Assembly (NCBI GenBank): GCA_964421085.1
Contig: CAYQVO010000015.1
Span: forward strand, 10,582 to 74,581
DNA: 64,000 nt
Direction of reading: 5' to 3'
Source of the DNA: CAYQVO01 sp964421085
GTDB taxonomy: Bacteria > Bdellovibrionota_C > UBA2361 > CAYQVO01
Numbering within the stretch: position 1 is the stretch's first letter; the number at the start of each line of letters is the position of its first letter. The notes under the pieces were generated by a model. That model saw only the letters and a list, made by a program, of their open reading frames with translations, did no database searches and was not told where the DNA came from. Position numbers and translations under genes: made by a program. This document shows, one piece after another, positions 8,152 through 17,209 of this stretch.

Positions 8152-9273
8152 TTACTTTCCAGACGGCGCAGGAGCGCTCGTTTTATAGAGCGGCTTCGGC
8201 GCCACACGGCATTCGATCTTTCTCCCGCGGACGTCCGCAAAGAACCTCGATCCTTTCCCTCCAAGTTCTCTTGAAACAAGCGCCATTCCGACCGCCTTGT
8301 TCAAAGTCGGCGTCCTGGTACCGCTTGTGGCAAAACCTTTCTCCATTCCATCTTCCCCGATAATCGGCGTATGTTCGCGGACTATCCCGGCGCCGACTGC
8401 TTCAAACGCGACCAGCACCCGGGGCGACCCTTCCGCTTTTTGTTTCGCAAGAATATCGCGGCCCGTGAACTCTCCCTTCTCAGGTTTAACAATCCAGCCA
8501 AGTCCTGATTCAATCGCTGAAATGTCGTCCCCGAGTTCGTGTCCATGAAGAGGGTAACACGCCTCCAGTCTGAGCGTATCTCTGGCGCCAAGTCCGCACG
8601 GAATAAGACCGAAAGGTTTCCCCGCATCGAGCAGCATATCCCAGACTTCTCCCGTCTTTTCAGCCGGGATGAACATCTCGAACCCATCTTCGCCGGTGTA
8701 CCCCGTGCGGGCGATCATCACCGGGATTCCTTTGAGCGAAGTCTCTTCAAAGGTGAAATACGCAAGCGACTTCGAAATGGCGCCGCCAAGCGCCAGATCC
8801 ATGATGTCTCCGGCGCGCGGACCCTGAACAGCCACCTGCCCGTACAAGCCGCTTTCATTGATAATCTCGGCGTCAAAGGTGTTGTGTTCTCTGAACCAGT
8901 TGAAATCCTTTTCCGTGTTGGACGCGTTCACACACACGAAAAAATCTTCGTCGCCCCGCTTATAGACGATAATATCATCGACCACACCGCCTGAGGGATT
9001 GATGATGGCGTTGTACTGTGCGTGCCCTTTCTGGACCAGCGCAAGGTTATTGCACGTCATGCGCTGCAACGCAGCTTCGGCCCCCCTGCCGCGGACTATG
9101 ATCTCGCCCATATGGCAGACATCAAAAAGCCCTGCTTTCTCGCGGACAGCTTTGTGCTCTTCGATAATGCCGGAATACTGGACAGCCATTTCCCAGCCGG
9201 CAAACGGAACCATCCTGCCGCCAAGGTCAATGTGTTTCTGATAGAGAGGGGTACGCCTCAAGGTCTCGGTCAT
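8152..9273 (-). CDS. gcvT: Aminomethyltransferase, glycine cleavage T protein
   Basis: This 373-residue T protein releases ammonia from the H-bound intermediate and makes 5,10-methylene-THF. Family blocks include the N-terminal RRTPLYQKHIDLGGRMVPFAGWEM, seen here as shorter runs (RRTPLYQKH, MVPFAGWEM), plus SGIIEEHKAVR, FDVCHMGE and RTGYTGEDGFE. The start ATG 9271-9273 follows GGAGGTG with six-base spacing; the in-frame GTG at 9282 lies inside that ribosome site and is unlikely. It is second in the operon after folD, which uses the methylene-THF it makes. Confidence 0.96.
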   Translation of the reverse strand: MTETLRRTPLYQKHIDLGGRMVPFAGWEMAVQYSGIIEEHKAVREKAGLFDVCHMGEIIVRGRGAEAALQRMTCNNLALVQKGHAQYNAIINPSGGVVDDIIVYKRGDEDFFVCVNASNTEKDFNWFREHNTFDAEIINESGLYGQVAVQGPRAGDIMDLALGGAISKSLAYFTFEETSLKGIPVMIARTGYTGEDGFEMFIPAEKTGEVWDMLLDAGKPFGLIPCGLGARDTLRLEACYPLHGHELGDDISAIESGLGWIVKPEKGEFTGRDILAKQKAEGSPRVLVAFEAVGAGIVREHTPIIGEDGMEKGFATSGTRTPTLNKAVGMALVSRELGGKGSRFFADVRGRKIECRVAPKPLYKTSAPAPSGK

Positions 9274-9346
9274 GTTTCGCACCTCCGAATGTCGATAATA
9301 CTTGCAAATGCCGGATCAAACTTCAATGGGAATGGGACAGGCGTTT

Positions 9347-10237
9347 TTATTTTCCGGTCTTCTCCCGGTAAATCGAGAACGTATTCTCCAGAAGCATTGC
9401 TATGGTCATGGGACCGACACCGCCGGGAACGGGCGTAATTGCTGATGCACGAGGCGCCGCTTCGTCGAATGCGACATCTCCCACCAGTTTCCCTTCGGCA
9501 TTCCGGTTGATTCCGACGTCGATTACCACAGCTCCNNNNNNNNNNNNNNNNNNNNNNNNNNNNNNNNNNNNNNNNNNNNNGACAACATCGCATGTCGCGC
9601 AAAGACCGCCGAGATCAGCAGTCTTTGAATGGGCCATAATCACCGTGGCGTTCCGCTGGAGAAGCAGAGTACCCATCGGCTTGCCCACAAGTATCGATCT
9701 GCCGATTACAATTGCCCGCTTTCCCGCGAGACTTGCTTCGGGCGAAAGCCGGACTTCGCTTCCTGCATCAGGATCAAAAGCCAGATCAACAAGCTTCATC
9801 ACACCTGCAGGCGTACACGGCTTAACCACTGCATCTCCGCGTACAAGCAGCCCCTGATTAAGCGGATGAAGTCCATCCGCGTCTTTTTTCGGGTCGATAA
9901 GATCAAGGCAGGGATTTGCCGAAAGATGCTTCGGCAGCGGAAGCTGAAGGAGAATTCCGTCGACTCGGGAATCTTGATTGAAATTCTCAATCGCTTCATG
10001 CACATCGCCTTCCGATGCGTTTTCGGGCAGGTGAAGGTCAAATGTCTCGAATCCCGCCTTTCTTGCGGCATTACCCTTGTTGGAAACGTATGTTTTCGAC
10101 GCTGGATTATCCCCGACGAGAATCACGCCGAGACCAGGACGTCTTCCTGCTTTCTTTTCCGATTCCCTGACCCGTCGAAAAAGATCCTCAACGACACATT
10201 GTGATAATGACTTTCCGTCCAGAATTCGGGCGTCCAT
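9347..10237 (-). CDS. folD: Bifunctional methylene-THF dehydrogenase/methenyl-THF cyclohydrolase
   Basis: FolD interconverts 5,10-methylene-THF and 10-formyl-THF. Visible features are Y50 and K54 of the active-site YVSNK, LLQLPLPKHL, the NAD(P)-binding VIGRSILVGKP and the C-terminal PVPGGVGPMT. A 45-N gap (9536-9580) removes about 15 residues, but both sides stay in frame and total length (296) is normal, so the gap size is probably right. The ATG 10237 is preceded by GGAAGGG on the minus strand. As the first gene before gcvTHP it ties glycine breakdown to the one-carbon pool. Confidence 0.95.
   Translation of the reverse strand: MDARILDGKSLSQCVVEDLFRRVRESEKKAGRRPGLGVILVGDNPASKTYVSNKGNAARKAGFETFDLHLPENASEGDVHEAIENFNQDSRVDGILLQLPLPKHLSANPCLDLIDPKKDADGLHPLNQGLLVRGDAVVKPCTPAGVMKLVDLAFDPDAGSEVRLSPEASLAGKRAIVIGRSILVGKPMGTLLLQRNATVIMAHSKTADLGGLCATCDVVXXXXXXXXXXXXXXXGAVVIDVGINRNAEGKLVGDVAFDEAAPRASAITPVPGGVGPMTIAMLLENTFSIYREKTGK
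9536..9580. other. Assembly gap (45 N) inside folD
   Basis: Forty-five N bases. The folD frame is preserved across it and the missing length matches what FolD proteins have between the CDVV strand and GAVVIDVG, so the estimate seems accurate. Confidence 0.98.
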
Positions 10238-10386
10238 CTTCTTCACCCTTCCCAGTTGACCGATTTATCAGAATAAATCTGCCTTTCAGACAGAGGAAGA
10301 TCAAGGCCTCCGGGCTCTTTCTTAAGAATCGTTACGGAATTATTCTGTAGCGGTTCAGATACGGTCTGCCTTCAGAGGAGATGCAT

Positions 10387-11496
10387 ATGATTATTGGAGT
10401 CCCAAGGGAGAGAAAACCACAGGAAAGGAGAGTTGCACTTACTCCTGATGGAGTCAGCGAGGCTGTGAAACAGGGGCATAGAGTCCTTATTGAAGACAGG
10501 GCGGGGGCCGGCTCGTTTTTCGAGAATTACGAATTCATGCAGGCCGGCGCGGAAATCGTACCAACGCTGGACGAGGTATATATGTCCGAAATGGTTGTGA
10601 AGGTCAAAGAACCTCATCCGGACGAGTATGCCCGCCTGCATCAAGGTCTCATTCTTTTCGACTACCTCCACCTTGCGAGCATGCCCGATGTCACAAAAGC
10701 AATGATTGACGGGAATGTTACGGGAATTGCTTACGAACTTGTGCAGCTTCCTGATGGACGGCTTCCTCTCCTTCAACCAATGAGCGAAGTTGCAGGAAAG
10801 CTTTCGGTGCATGTTGGTTCGTACCACCTCCTCGCACAGAACGGGGGGCGGGGCGAGCTTCTCGGCGGAACGGTGGGAACCCCGCCGGGTAAAGTGGTGG
10901 TGGTGGGGGCCGGCGTTGCAGGAACGGGAGCGGCTGAGATGGCACTTGGCATTGGCGCTGAAGTTGTTGTGCTCGATGTAAGCTATGAAAAGCTGGAACG
11001 CATAAAGTACCGCTTTCAGGGAAATGTCGGCGCCCTTTACTCAACAGAAGCGAGCCTCACACGGGAACTCTCATCAGCAAGTCTTGCAATCGGCGCCGTT
11101 CTTGTTCCAGGCGCGAGGACACCGAAGGTGATAACCCGCAAAATGGTGGAGGGTATGCCGAAGGGTTCTGTACTGGTTGATATCAGCATCGATCAGGGTG
11201 GATGCGCGGAAACAAGCCGGCCGACATCCCTGGACAATCCGGTTTACGATGTTGATGGCGTCATTCATTACTGCGTAACCAACATACCCGCGCAGACACC
11301 CCGCACTTCAACCCTTGCGCTTACGGCCGCCACTTTGCCGTATGTCCTCCGGCTTGCCGACAAGGGGCTCGACGCCTTGAACGAGTGGCCCGAGCTCCGG
11401 AGGGCGCTTAATACACACAACGGGATGCTGACCAATGAACCCGTCAGCAAGGCTCTGGGTATGAGTTTTACGCCGATTGATGAGGCGCTGGGATAA
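10387..11496 (+). CDS. ald: Alanine dehydrogenase
   Basis: This 369-residue NAD-dependent enzyme interconverts alanine and pyruvate plus ammonia. Diagnostic blocks are MIIGVPRERKPQERRVAL, the substrate-binding KVKEP (around residues 72-76), the catalytic His in FDYLHLA (H95), the NAD-binding VVVGAGVAGTGAAEMA and the C-terminal NTHNGMLTN. I prefer ATG 10387 to 10381 because AGAGGAG ends just before 10381, giving six-base spacing to 10387, and homologues begin MIIGVP. It diverges from folD across about 150 bases; together with gcv it suggests amino-acid use as a nitrogen or energy source. Confidence 0.95.
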   Translation: MIIGVPRERKPQERRVALTPDGVSEAVKQGHRVLIEDRAGAGSFFENYEFMQAGAEIVPTLDEVYMSEMVVKVKEPHPDEYARLHQGLILFDYLHLASMPDVTKAMIDGNVTGIAYELVQLPDGRLPLLQPMSEVAGKLSVHVGSYHLLAQNGGRGELLGGTVGTPPGKVVVVGAGVAGTGAAEMALGIGAEVVVLDVSYEKLERIKYRFQGNVGALYSTEASLTRELSSASLAIGAVLVPGARTPKVITRKMVEGMPKGSVLVDISIDQGGCAETSRPTSLDNPVYDVDGVIHYCVTNIPAQTPRTSTLALTAATLPYVLRLADKGLDALNEWPELRRALNTHNGMLTNEPVSKALGMSFTPIDEALG

Positions 11497-11656
11497 CCGA
11501 GAGGGCAACGGCGACCCTTCTGAGCCCCTGGGGCCGCACCGTGATCCGGATTGCCGCGGGCTTCATGCATTGGCGCCATGCAGATTTGATGCAGGGGGAG
11601 CGGCCTCGCAGTGCAGGCGACCTGGAAGCGACGAACGAAGAGCCTCTCGAAAATTT

Positions 11657-12295
11657 CTATCGCCGCAGTTCCCGCAATGATCCCGGGCGAGATGAGGACG
11701 ATGCCGAAGAAAAAGAGCTGAGGGGGAAAGCCGCAATCAACTCCTTTCTGAAGATAAGACCCCACGCAAGCGCGTTGGCGAGAAACAGATATGCCGGAAA
11801 GAGAAGAGTCGAGTAGCCGGGCGCCTCCTCCACAAAAAGCGCAATAAGCGCCGCAAGTGTTCCCATCGCATAAAAGAGGGGCGTTTCGCTTTTTGGCTCA
11901 TTCCAGGTCTTCGCAAGGGTCGGGGAAAAAGCAATCAAATCCGCCGCTACGCTCAAGTGAAGCGCAAGAAGCGGGCTTTTCGCCAGCCGCCATGCCGCAA
12001 GATCAACAAACAGAAGAATATAACATGCGATATCGAGCCTCGTCATACCTCCTCTGCCGTTACGCAGAGAAAGAACGAGAAGCATCAGAGAGATGACAAC
12101 TTCACCGAGCGTCAGGGCAAGGCTCCACCCGCACCCGAGTTCGCGCTGCTGGAGCAGCGTGATTACTAGAAGAAGCGCGAACATACACCGGGTGGATCGC
12201 GACGGGCTGACTCTGCCTTTTGCGACGTCCATTAAATACGGGATCGCTCCGCCGATTACCAGAAGTCCCGAAATAACAGAAAAAAAGACCCGCAC
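11657..12295 (-). CDS. Hypothetical membrane protein, PQ-loop/SWEET-like
   Basis: This 212-residue protein has about seven hydrophobic helices. Two internal segments are alike: IPYLMDVAKGRVSPSRSTR near residue 19 and AFSPTLAKTWNEPKSETPL near residue 122. Each has a proline-containing helix end followed by a polar loop, the pattern of PQ-loop/semi-SWEET transporters. I infer a transporter-like fold; no substrate can be named. The likely start is a GTG at 12295 without a visible ribosome site. The gene diverges from a TrmB-like regulator around a palindrome at 12338-12355, so that regulator may control it. The C-terminus is serine- and arginine-rich. Confidence 0.6.
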   Translation of the reverse strand: MRVFFSVISGLLVIGGAIPYLMDVAKGRVSPSRSTRCMFALLLVITLLQQRELGCGWSLALTLGEVVISLMLLVLSLRNGRGGMTRLDIACYILLFVDLAAWRLAKSPLLALHLSVAADLIAFSPTLAKTWNEPKSETPLFYAMGTLAALIALFVEEAPGYSTLLFPAYLFLANALAWGLIFRKELIAAFPLSSFSSASSSSRPGSLRELRR

Positions 12296-12337
12296 AGGAT
12301 TTATTAAAGCATCTTAAAGACCTCCATGTACAAATGT

Positions 12338-12355
12338 TGTCTGTAGACACAGACA
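12338..12355. promoter_or_regulatory. Perfect 7-4-7 palindrome, probable operator
   Basis: TGTCTGT at 12338-12344 and ACAGACA at 12349-12355 are exact reverse complements around a four-base centre AGAC. The site lies in the 88-base space between the divergent membrane-protein gene and the TrmB-like regulator gene, about 30 bases before the regulator's ATG. That placement is typical of a self-regulating operator for a dimeric winged-helix protein. Binding is inferred, not shown. Confidence 0.55.
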
Positions 12356-12383
12356 TCTAACTCAAGCCAGAATAAGGGCTGAC

Positions 12384-13175
12384 ATGGCTTCAGTCACATC
12401 GGCGCATCTTGAACGATTCCTCGAAGAACTTGGCTGTTCGAAAGAGCAGATTGAAGCCTATTTATGCCTTATTTCAAGCGGCGAACAGACAGTCTTAAGC
12501 CTCAGCCGGAAGCTTAAGACCGGGCGAACGAAGCTCTATCCCCTGCTCATCACCCTCGCGGAAAAGCAGCTTATTGTCATAAAAGAAAGACATTACGGCA
12601 CAAGCTATGAAGCGCTCCCCCCCTCCAGCCTCGAGTACCTTGTCGGGGAAGCTGAGCGAAGAGCATCCCTGCTTCGAAGTTCCCTGCCTGCAGCCGAGCA
12701 TATGCTTTCGCAGCTCTCAAAAGGCGCTGCACCACTTCAGACAAGGGTGAAAGAATACCGGGGCATTGAAGGCCTGAAGCAGGTGAACTGGAACCTTACA
12801 AAAGCAAAGGAAAAATATCTGGTCTTTGAACAGGAGAATCTCGAGAGGCATCCGAATATGAGCTTCGCTTTCGTCGAAAACCTTCGCAGCCAGTGGGCCG
12901 AAAATAGAATTACCAGTTATGATCTCACCAATAATCCCCGCCGGGAATGCAGGACAAAGTGCGTGAAATATAAGAAGCACTTTTCGAAGGCTGCTTACAT
13001 CTCCCCTGACATCTTCAAAATCAGTTTTGAAAGCTACATATACAATTCCTGCGTGACTCTCGTGAAATACGAAGAGAAAGATATCGTGGCGCTGGAAATC
13101 TACAGTGAGGCCTTTGCACGACAGCAGGAGCAGCTCTTCTGGCTGGTGTGGAAGATGGCGAAGCCGTTGATTTGA
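12384..13175 (+). CDS. TrmB-like winged-helix transcriptional regulator
   Basis: This 263-residue protein has an N-terminal winged-helix (about residues 8-80) with the TrmB pattern: FLEELGCSKEQIEAYLCLI, then LSRKLKTGRTKLYPLL as recognition helix region, then a wing. A coiled segment follows, then a C-terminal domain with REYRG-type sequence (VKEYRGIEGL), as in TrmB relatives that sense small molecules. No transmembrane segment or catalytic motif is seen. The palindrome just upstream suggests autoregulation and control of the divergent membrane gene. The ligand is unknown. Codon use matches the neighbours. Confidence 0.75.
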   Translation: MASVTSAHLERFLEELGCSKEQIEAYLCLISSGEQTVLSLSRKLKTGRTKLYPLLITLAEKQLIVIKERHYGTSYEALPPSSLEYLVGEAERRASLLRSSLPAAEHMLSQLSKGAAPLQTRVKEYRGIEGLKQVNWNLTKAKEKYLVFEQENLERHPNMSFAFVENLRSQWAENRITSYDLTNNPRRECRTKCVKYKKHFSKAAYISPDIFKISFESYIYNSCVTLVKYEEKDIVALEIYSEAFARQQEQLFWLVWKMAKPLI

Positions 13176-13237
13176 TGATCATAGCGACCCCTTCCCGCCC
13201 CATCGCTTCCTGCGCCGGGATATAGTACCCTTTTCCG

Positions 13238-14638
13238 ATGGCCACATACGAATTCAAACCGGAACGCCGGGCCCGCGCCGGGCCCGCCCCTCCTGAGGAA
13301 GGCCTGGGAAATTTTTTTCTTCATCAGAACGCCCTGTGGTTCATAAAAATCCGCTCCCTTGTTGTGTGCGTTTTTATCTTTGGCGGCGCTGCCACCTGGG
13401 CTGCGCCGGCTTTTTTGAGCTCATATGGATTTCTGCCGCACCTTACGTGGCCCCTTGTCCTCGGCGCACTGCTTGGCATTTTCAATGTCGTATTCGCCCT
13501 CATCGCGCGGGAACTTTCCGAACATTCATCTGAACGGCTGCTCACCGCGAATATGTGGCTTCAAATCGGCGTCGATCTTGTTTTCGTGACGATTCTTGTT
13601 CATCTCGCGGGAAGCGTCGATTCCTTTATTCCCTTCACCTATCTTTTCCATATTGTGCTTGCCTGCATCTTTTTCTCGAGACGGGGAAGTTTCCTTGTGC
13701 TGCTCATTGCTTTCATTTTCTATTTCGGCTGCGTGCTTGCTGAAAATTCAGGTCTCCTTCCCTTCGGCGGGATCCGGATAGTTCAGCCGCACGCCGCCGC
13801 AGAGCCTGCTTTCCGTATCTCCGCCGCGCTTTCCGCCGGGATGATGTGGCTTATAACCTGGTACCTTGTGACTCATCTTGCCTCCGCTGTAAGGGAGAGG
13901 GACCGGAAACTTGCCCTCCTTAATGAACAGCTTCAGGAGGCGAACCGAAGAAAAAATCAATGGATGCTCCAGACAGCCCATGACTTGAAGGCGCCTCTTT
14001 CCGGAATGGAAACCAACATTGCTCATCTCCGGTACACCCGGTGGAACGAGCTTCCACAGTCCGGAAAGGAACTTCTCGAGAAGATAGAGAACAGGGCAAA
14101 CATCCTCCGTCGGCGCATAGGAGAGATCCTTTTTCTCGGAGGCCTCCGCTCCGAAACCCTACCGGCCGAAACCCCTGCGGAATTCTCGACCGAAGACGTC
14201 AAAAAAGACGCGCTGGGCGATATTATTGAACGAGCCGCAAAGCGGAGCATATCGGTGGAAACGTCCGGCCCCGATCTTCCGCTTTTTGCCCGCAGACGGC
14301 AGCTTGCCGCACTCCTGTCTAATGTCCTTTCGAACGCAGTCAGCTACTCGCCGGAAGGAAGCAGTGTCAATATTGCGACAAGACCTGGCGACGGCGGGTC
14401 AGTCCAAATCAATATCGAAGATCATGGTGTCGGAATTGATCCGGAGGAACTTCCACACATCTTTGACGAGTATTACAAGGGAAAGGCGGCAAGGCAGCTC
14501 CGTTCGGATTCGACCGGGCTGGGGCTGGCTATAGTGAAAGAAATCGCCGTGAGGAACGGGATTGGAGTCAAGGTCACCAGCGAACAGGGCCAGGGAACGG
14601 TTTTCGAGCTCTCCATCCCGCGCGCGGAGGAAGGATGA
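13238..14638 (+). CDS. Membrane sensor histidine kinase
   Basis: This 466-residue kinase has an N-terminal membrane region of about six helices (residues 35-215), with almost no extracytoplasmic loop, then a short coiled coil, a HisKA domain with H248 in TAHDLKAPL, and a HATPase domain with an N-box-like NVLSNAVSY, DHGVGIDPEE and TGLGLAIV. The all-helix sensor suggests detection within or at the membrane. No response regulator is adjacent. Its stop overlaps the mnmA start as ATGA (14635-14638), so the two are translationally coupled. The N-terminal tail holds a GC-rich near-duplicate (GCCGGGCCCGC twice near 13268-13290) encoding RARAGPAP. Confidence 0.92.
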   Translation: MATYEFKPERRARAGPAPPEEGLGNFFLHQNALWFIKIRSLVVCVFIFGGAATWAAPAFLSSYGFLPHLTWPLVLGALLGIFNVVFALIARELSEHSSERLLTANMWLQIGVDLVFVTILVHLAGSVDSFIPFTYLFHIVLACIFFSRRGSFLVLLIAFIFYFGCVLAENSGLLPFGGIRIVQPHAAAEPAFRISAALSAGMMWLITWYLVTHLASAVRERDRKLALLNEQLQEANRRKNQWMLQTAHDLKAPLSGMETNIAHLRYTRWNELPQSGKELLEKIENRANILRRRIGEILFLGGLRSETLPAETPAEFSTEDVKKDALGDIIERAAKRSISVETSGPDLPLFARRRQLAALLSNVLSNAVSYSPEGSSVNIATRPGDGGSVQINIEDHGVGIDPEELPHIFDEYYKGKAARQLRSDSTGLGLAIVKEIAVRNGIGVKVTSEQGQGTVFELSIPRAEEG

Positions 14639-15717
14639 AGATAGCGGCAGGTATGAGCGGGGGCGTCGACTCGTCGGTGGCGGCTCTTCTTCTTCTGAGA
14701 GAAGGTCACGAAGTGACAGGTGTCACGATGAGGTTATGGGATGGCTCGTTCAATTTCGAGGGCAGCGCGAGTTCATGCTGTTTCGGGCCGGGAGAATCCC
14801 GCAACATCGAGGAGGCTCAATCAGTGTGCCGGCGCCTCGGAATCGAACATTACGTTATCGACCTTGCGAAAAAGTTCAGAGAGGAAGTCCTCGAATATTT
14901 CCGAAGCGAATATCTGAAAGGAAGAACTCCTAATCCCTGCACACGCTGCAATAAGGCGATAAAACTGGGCTCTTTGATTTCCGCGGCGAGAGCGATGGGA
15001 CTTCAGTTCGACAGGTTTTCGACAGGCCATTACTCGCGGCTCGAATACAACCAGGAGACCCGGAAGATCGCGCTGAAAAAAGCGCGGGATCGGGGAAAGG
15101 ATCAGTCGTATTTTCTCTCGCTTGTACCGCCGGCACAGCTCTGCGAAATCCTGCTGCCTCTTGGAGACCTGACCAAGGAAGAAGTGCGGGCAATAGCAGC
15201 AGATGCGGGCTGGGATGACCTGTCGAAAAAAGACGAGAGTCAGGATTTTCTCGAAGCGAGGAATTACAGGGTACTCTTCAAAGAAGACGAGATCCGGCCG
15301 GGGGTGATTATCGATGAAACAGGGAGGGCTATCGGAGAGCACGCCGGAATCGTCAATTTCACAATCGGGCAGAGAAAAGGAGTGACAGGAGGTTCGCCCG
15401 AACCTCGCTATGTCACGGGCATTGACGCCGAGAATGCGATTGTTCAGGTCGGAACGAAGGATGCGTTGCTTTCGCGCAGGTTCAAGGCATCGGAACTTAA
15501 CTGGATTGGGTTTGAAAAGGCGCCCCGGGACGAGTTCAGAGCGTTGTGTAAAATCCGGCAGCAGCATAAGGGCGCAGCGGCGACAGTTGTTCCCGATGCG
15601 GAAAATCCCTCCTCAGTTGTCGTTGAATTCGATGAAGACCAGCGGGCGATTACTCCCGGTCAAACGGTCGCGTTTTACAGGGAAGACGAGGTCCTGGGCG
15701 GCGGCGTGATTGAATAA
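14635..15717 (+). CDS. mnmA: tRNA-specific 2-thiouridylase MnmA, atypical cysteine set
   Basis: This 360-residue protein makes 2-thiouridine at the wobble base of Glu, Gln and Lys tRNAs. It has the PP-loop GMSGGVDSSVAA, STGHYSR, GKDQSYFLS and GQRKG. The first catalytic region is of CxxC form (C102, C105 in TPNPCTRCNKAIK). The second catalytic cysteine, normally in SQDICFI (Cys199 in E. coli), is missing: the sequence reads ESQDFLEARNY, two residues shorter. An extra C48-C49 pair lies in ASSCCFGPGE. Either this is a variant subfamily that uses other cysteines or activity is altered. It is coupled to the upstream histidine kinase by an ATGA overlap. Confidence 0.92.
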   Translation: MKIAAGMSGGVDSSVAALLLLREGHEVTGVTMRLWDGSFNFEGSASSCCFGPGESRNIEEAQSVCRRLGIEHYVIDLAKKFREEVLEYFRSEYLKGRTPNPCTRCNKAIKLGSLISAARAMGLQFDRFSTGHYSRLEYNQETRKIALKKARDRGKDQSYFLSLVPPAQLCEILLPLGDLTKEEVRAIAADAGWDDLSKKDESQDFLEARNYRVLFKEDEIRPGVIIDETGRAIGEHAGIVNFTIGQRKGVTGGSPEPRYVTGIDAENAIVQVGTKDALLSRRFKASELNWIGFEKAPRDEFRALCKIRQQHKGAAATVVPDAENPSSVVVEFDEDQRAITPGQTVAFYREDEVLGGGVIE

Positions 15718-15718
15718 T

Positions 15719-17209
15719 TCATGCCCGCAGCGAATCGAGGGCTCCGAAAGCGCCCTGAATCGGCACGGTAATCTTGCGCTCATTCCCCAGGGCTTCAAGC
15801 AGCAAAATCCTGCCCTTTTTCCCCGACTGCCTGCAAAGTCCGCTGAACTGATCCTGGTGCTGCGCCCGGAAAGCCGGCATGAAGTGAGCGGAACTGCTGT
15901 CCAGCGCCACTGCGAGTTCATCGAGCTCGAGGTTTTCTCTCTGATAAAATGCCGACCAGAATGAAACCACGGCGGCAAGCACGGCCCCTCTGTGCACTAC
16001 AGCCTGAGCAACCTGCTTTGCGGCCTGAACAAATTGTCTTTTTCCAAGCCGCGCCTCGAGCCCCCGGATAGTCTTCTCATAGTTCCCATCGTAAGCTTCA
16101 GCTTCCACCAGAGCCTCGAGATCGAATGTGGAAAAGAAATCCGCTCCTGCGCCTTCCAGCGCATCATCGAGAGGTTTCAGCCCCGGATCGTTCGCGGCCA
16201 TATATTTGAGGTTTACTCCAAGAAGAGCCGACATGAATTCGAACGATGTGCACGTTTCAATCGTAACCCTCTCGGGAGGATCAATCTCATTCAGCATGCG
16301 ATTGTACTGAATTTCAGCATCGCTCAGCCATGCTTCCTCCATGGGGAAGCCCCCTCCGCATTCAAGGTTGAAGAGACGCAGTACCCTGCCTGCCTGCGGA
16401 TCGTCGATGAACTTGGTTGCTGAGGCATTAGTTCCCGTCGAAGTCACCTGCGCTCCCGCTATGCCGTGAGGGGCCTGATCTTGATTAACGGCAAGTCCGA
16501 CAAGTGCAGTGTCGTTGCCGAAAATGATCCCTCCAGGCCTCATCCCTCTTCTCAGAGCCGCCTCATACAGAGCAAGTCCTGCATCATCTCCATCTTCAAG
16601 CGGCACAACTCCGGTTTCCGGATGCCTCTCCTTGACAACCCACGTCTGTCCCTTCACCCAGTGAGTTTCAACATTCGAGGCCCTGAGACTGTTGCCTTCA
16701 ACTCCGCCCGGCGCCGGAATTTTCTCGGCGGCTTCCGAGAGAATACAGGCGAAACCATCGACGCCCGAAAGAAGACTTCCCCCCGGCAGCTTTCTTTCTC
16801 TCTCTATTTTTTCCGCTCCCTCGGCGGCATTATTCAGTATCCACTCGAAAAGCTGGGGCAACGCTTTTCTGCGCGGGTCAAAAGGCATTTCGGACCGCTC
16901 AGGCTTGTACCATTTGTCTGAAAGCACAAAGTACTCCGCGGCGCCGTCTCCTGCGACCTCACGCAGAACCACGCGGCAGTGGGATCCTCCTATGTCGACT
17001 GCGATAGTCTTTCCCGGCCTCCGGGGAGCAGGCCTTGAAACATTGAGTCCTGTGTCGATACCCGGAAAACCCTTCTCAGTTCCCATAACCCGGACCATTT
17101 CATCCCCTTTTTCCAGGATCCGCTGAAGGCAGGCTTCAGCTCTTCCCAGTCCTGACTTCCGAATCACAGGTAACAGATCGAAGTGTTCTGAAAAGCTGGG
17201 CGTTTCCAT
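15719..17209 (-). CDS. Hexokinase-family sugar kinase
   Basis: This 496-residue protein belongs to the actin-like ATPase (hexokinase) superfamily. The phosphate-1 motif is AVDIGGSHCRVVL near residue 70, there is FGNDTALVGLAV with the catalytic-type Asp, the substrate-binding STGTNASAT, and an adenosine-region LDSSSAHFMP near the C-terminus. Length and motif order resemble eukaryote-type hexokinase rather than the shorter ROK glucokinases. It likely phosphorylates a hexose at C6. I start at ATG 17209 because the upstream part of the frame is short and unlike the family. Its stop lies one base after that of mnmA, so the two converge tightly. Confidence 0.8.
   Translation of the reverse strand: METPSFSEHFDLLPVIRKSGLGRAEACLQRILEKGDEMVRVMGTEKGFPGIDTGLNVSRPAPRRPGKTIAVDIGGSHCRVVLREVAGDGAAEYFVLSDKWYKPERSEMPFDPRRKALPQLFEWILNNAAEGAEKIERERKLPGGSLLSGVDGFACILSEAAEKIPAPGGVEGNSLRASNVETHWVKGQTWVVKERHPETGVVPLEDGDDAGLALYEAALRRGMRPGGIIFGNDTALVGLAVNQDQAPHGIAGAQVTSTGTNASATKFIDDPQAGRVLRLFNLECGGGFPMEEAWLSDAEIQYNRMLNEIDPPERVTIETCTSFEFMSALLGVNLKYMAANDPGLKPLDDALEGAGADFFSTFDLEALVEAEAYDGNYEKTIRGLEARLGKRQFVQAAKQVAQAVVHRGAVLAAVVSFWSAFYQRENLELDELAVALDSSSAHFMPAFRAQHQDQFSGLCRQSGKKGRILLLEALGNERKITVPIQGAFGALDSLRA

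Noticed and set aside
9274..10386. Glycine riboswitch before the gcv genes or folD
   Set aside because: I looked in the folD-gcvT spacer and in the folD-ald spacer and saw only a weak short hairpin, with none of the conserved glycine-aptamer core.
13268..13290. GC-rich inverted/direct repeat GCCGGGCCCGC twice
   Set aside because: It lies inside the histidine kinase coding region and encodes a simple RARAGPAP stretch; no separate role is supported.
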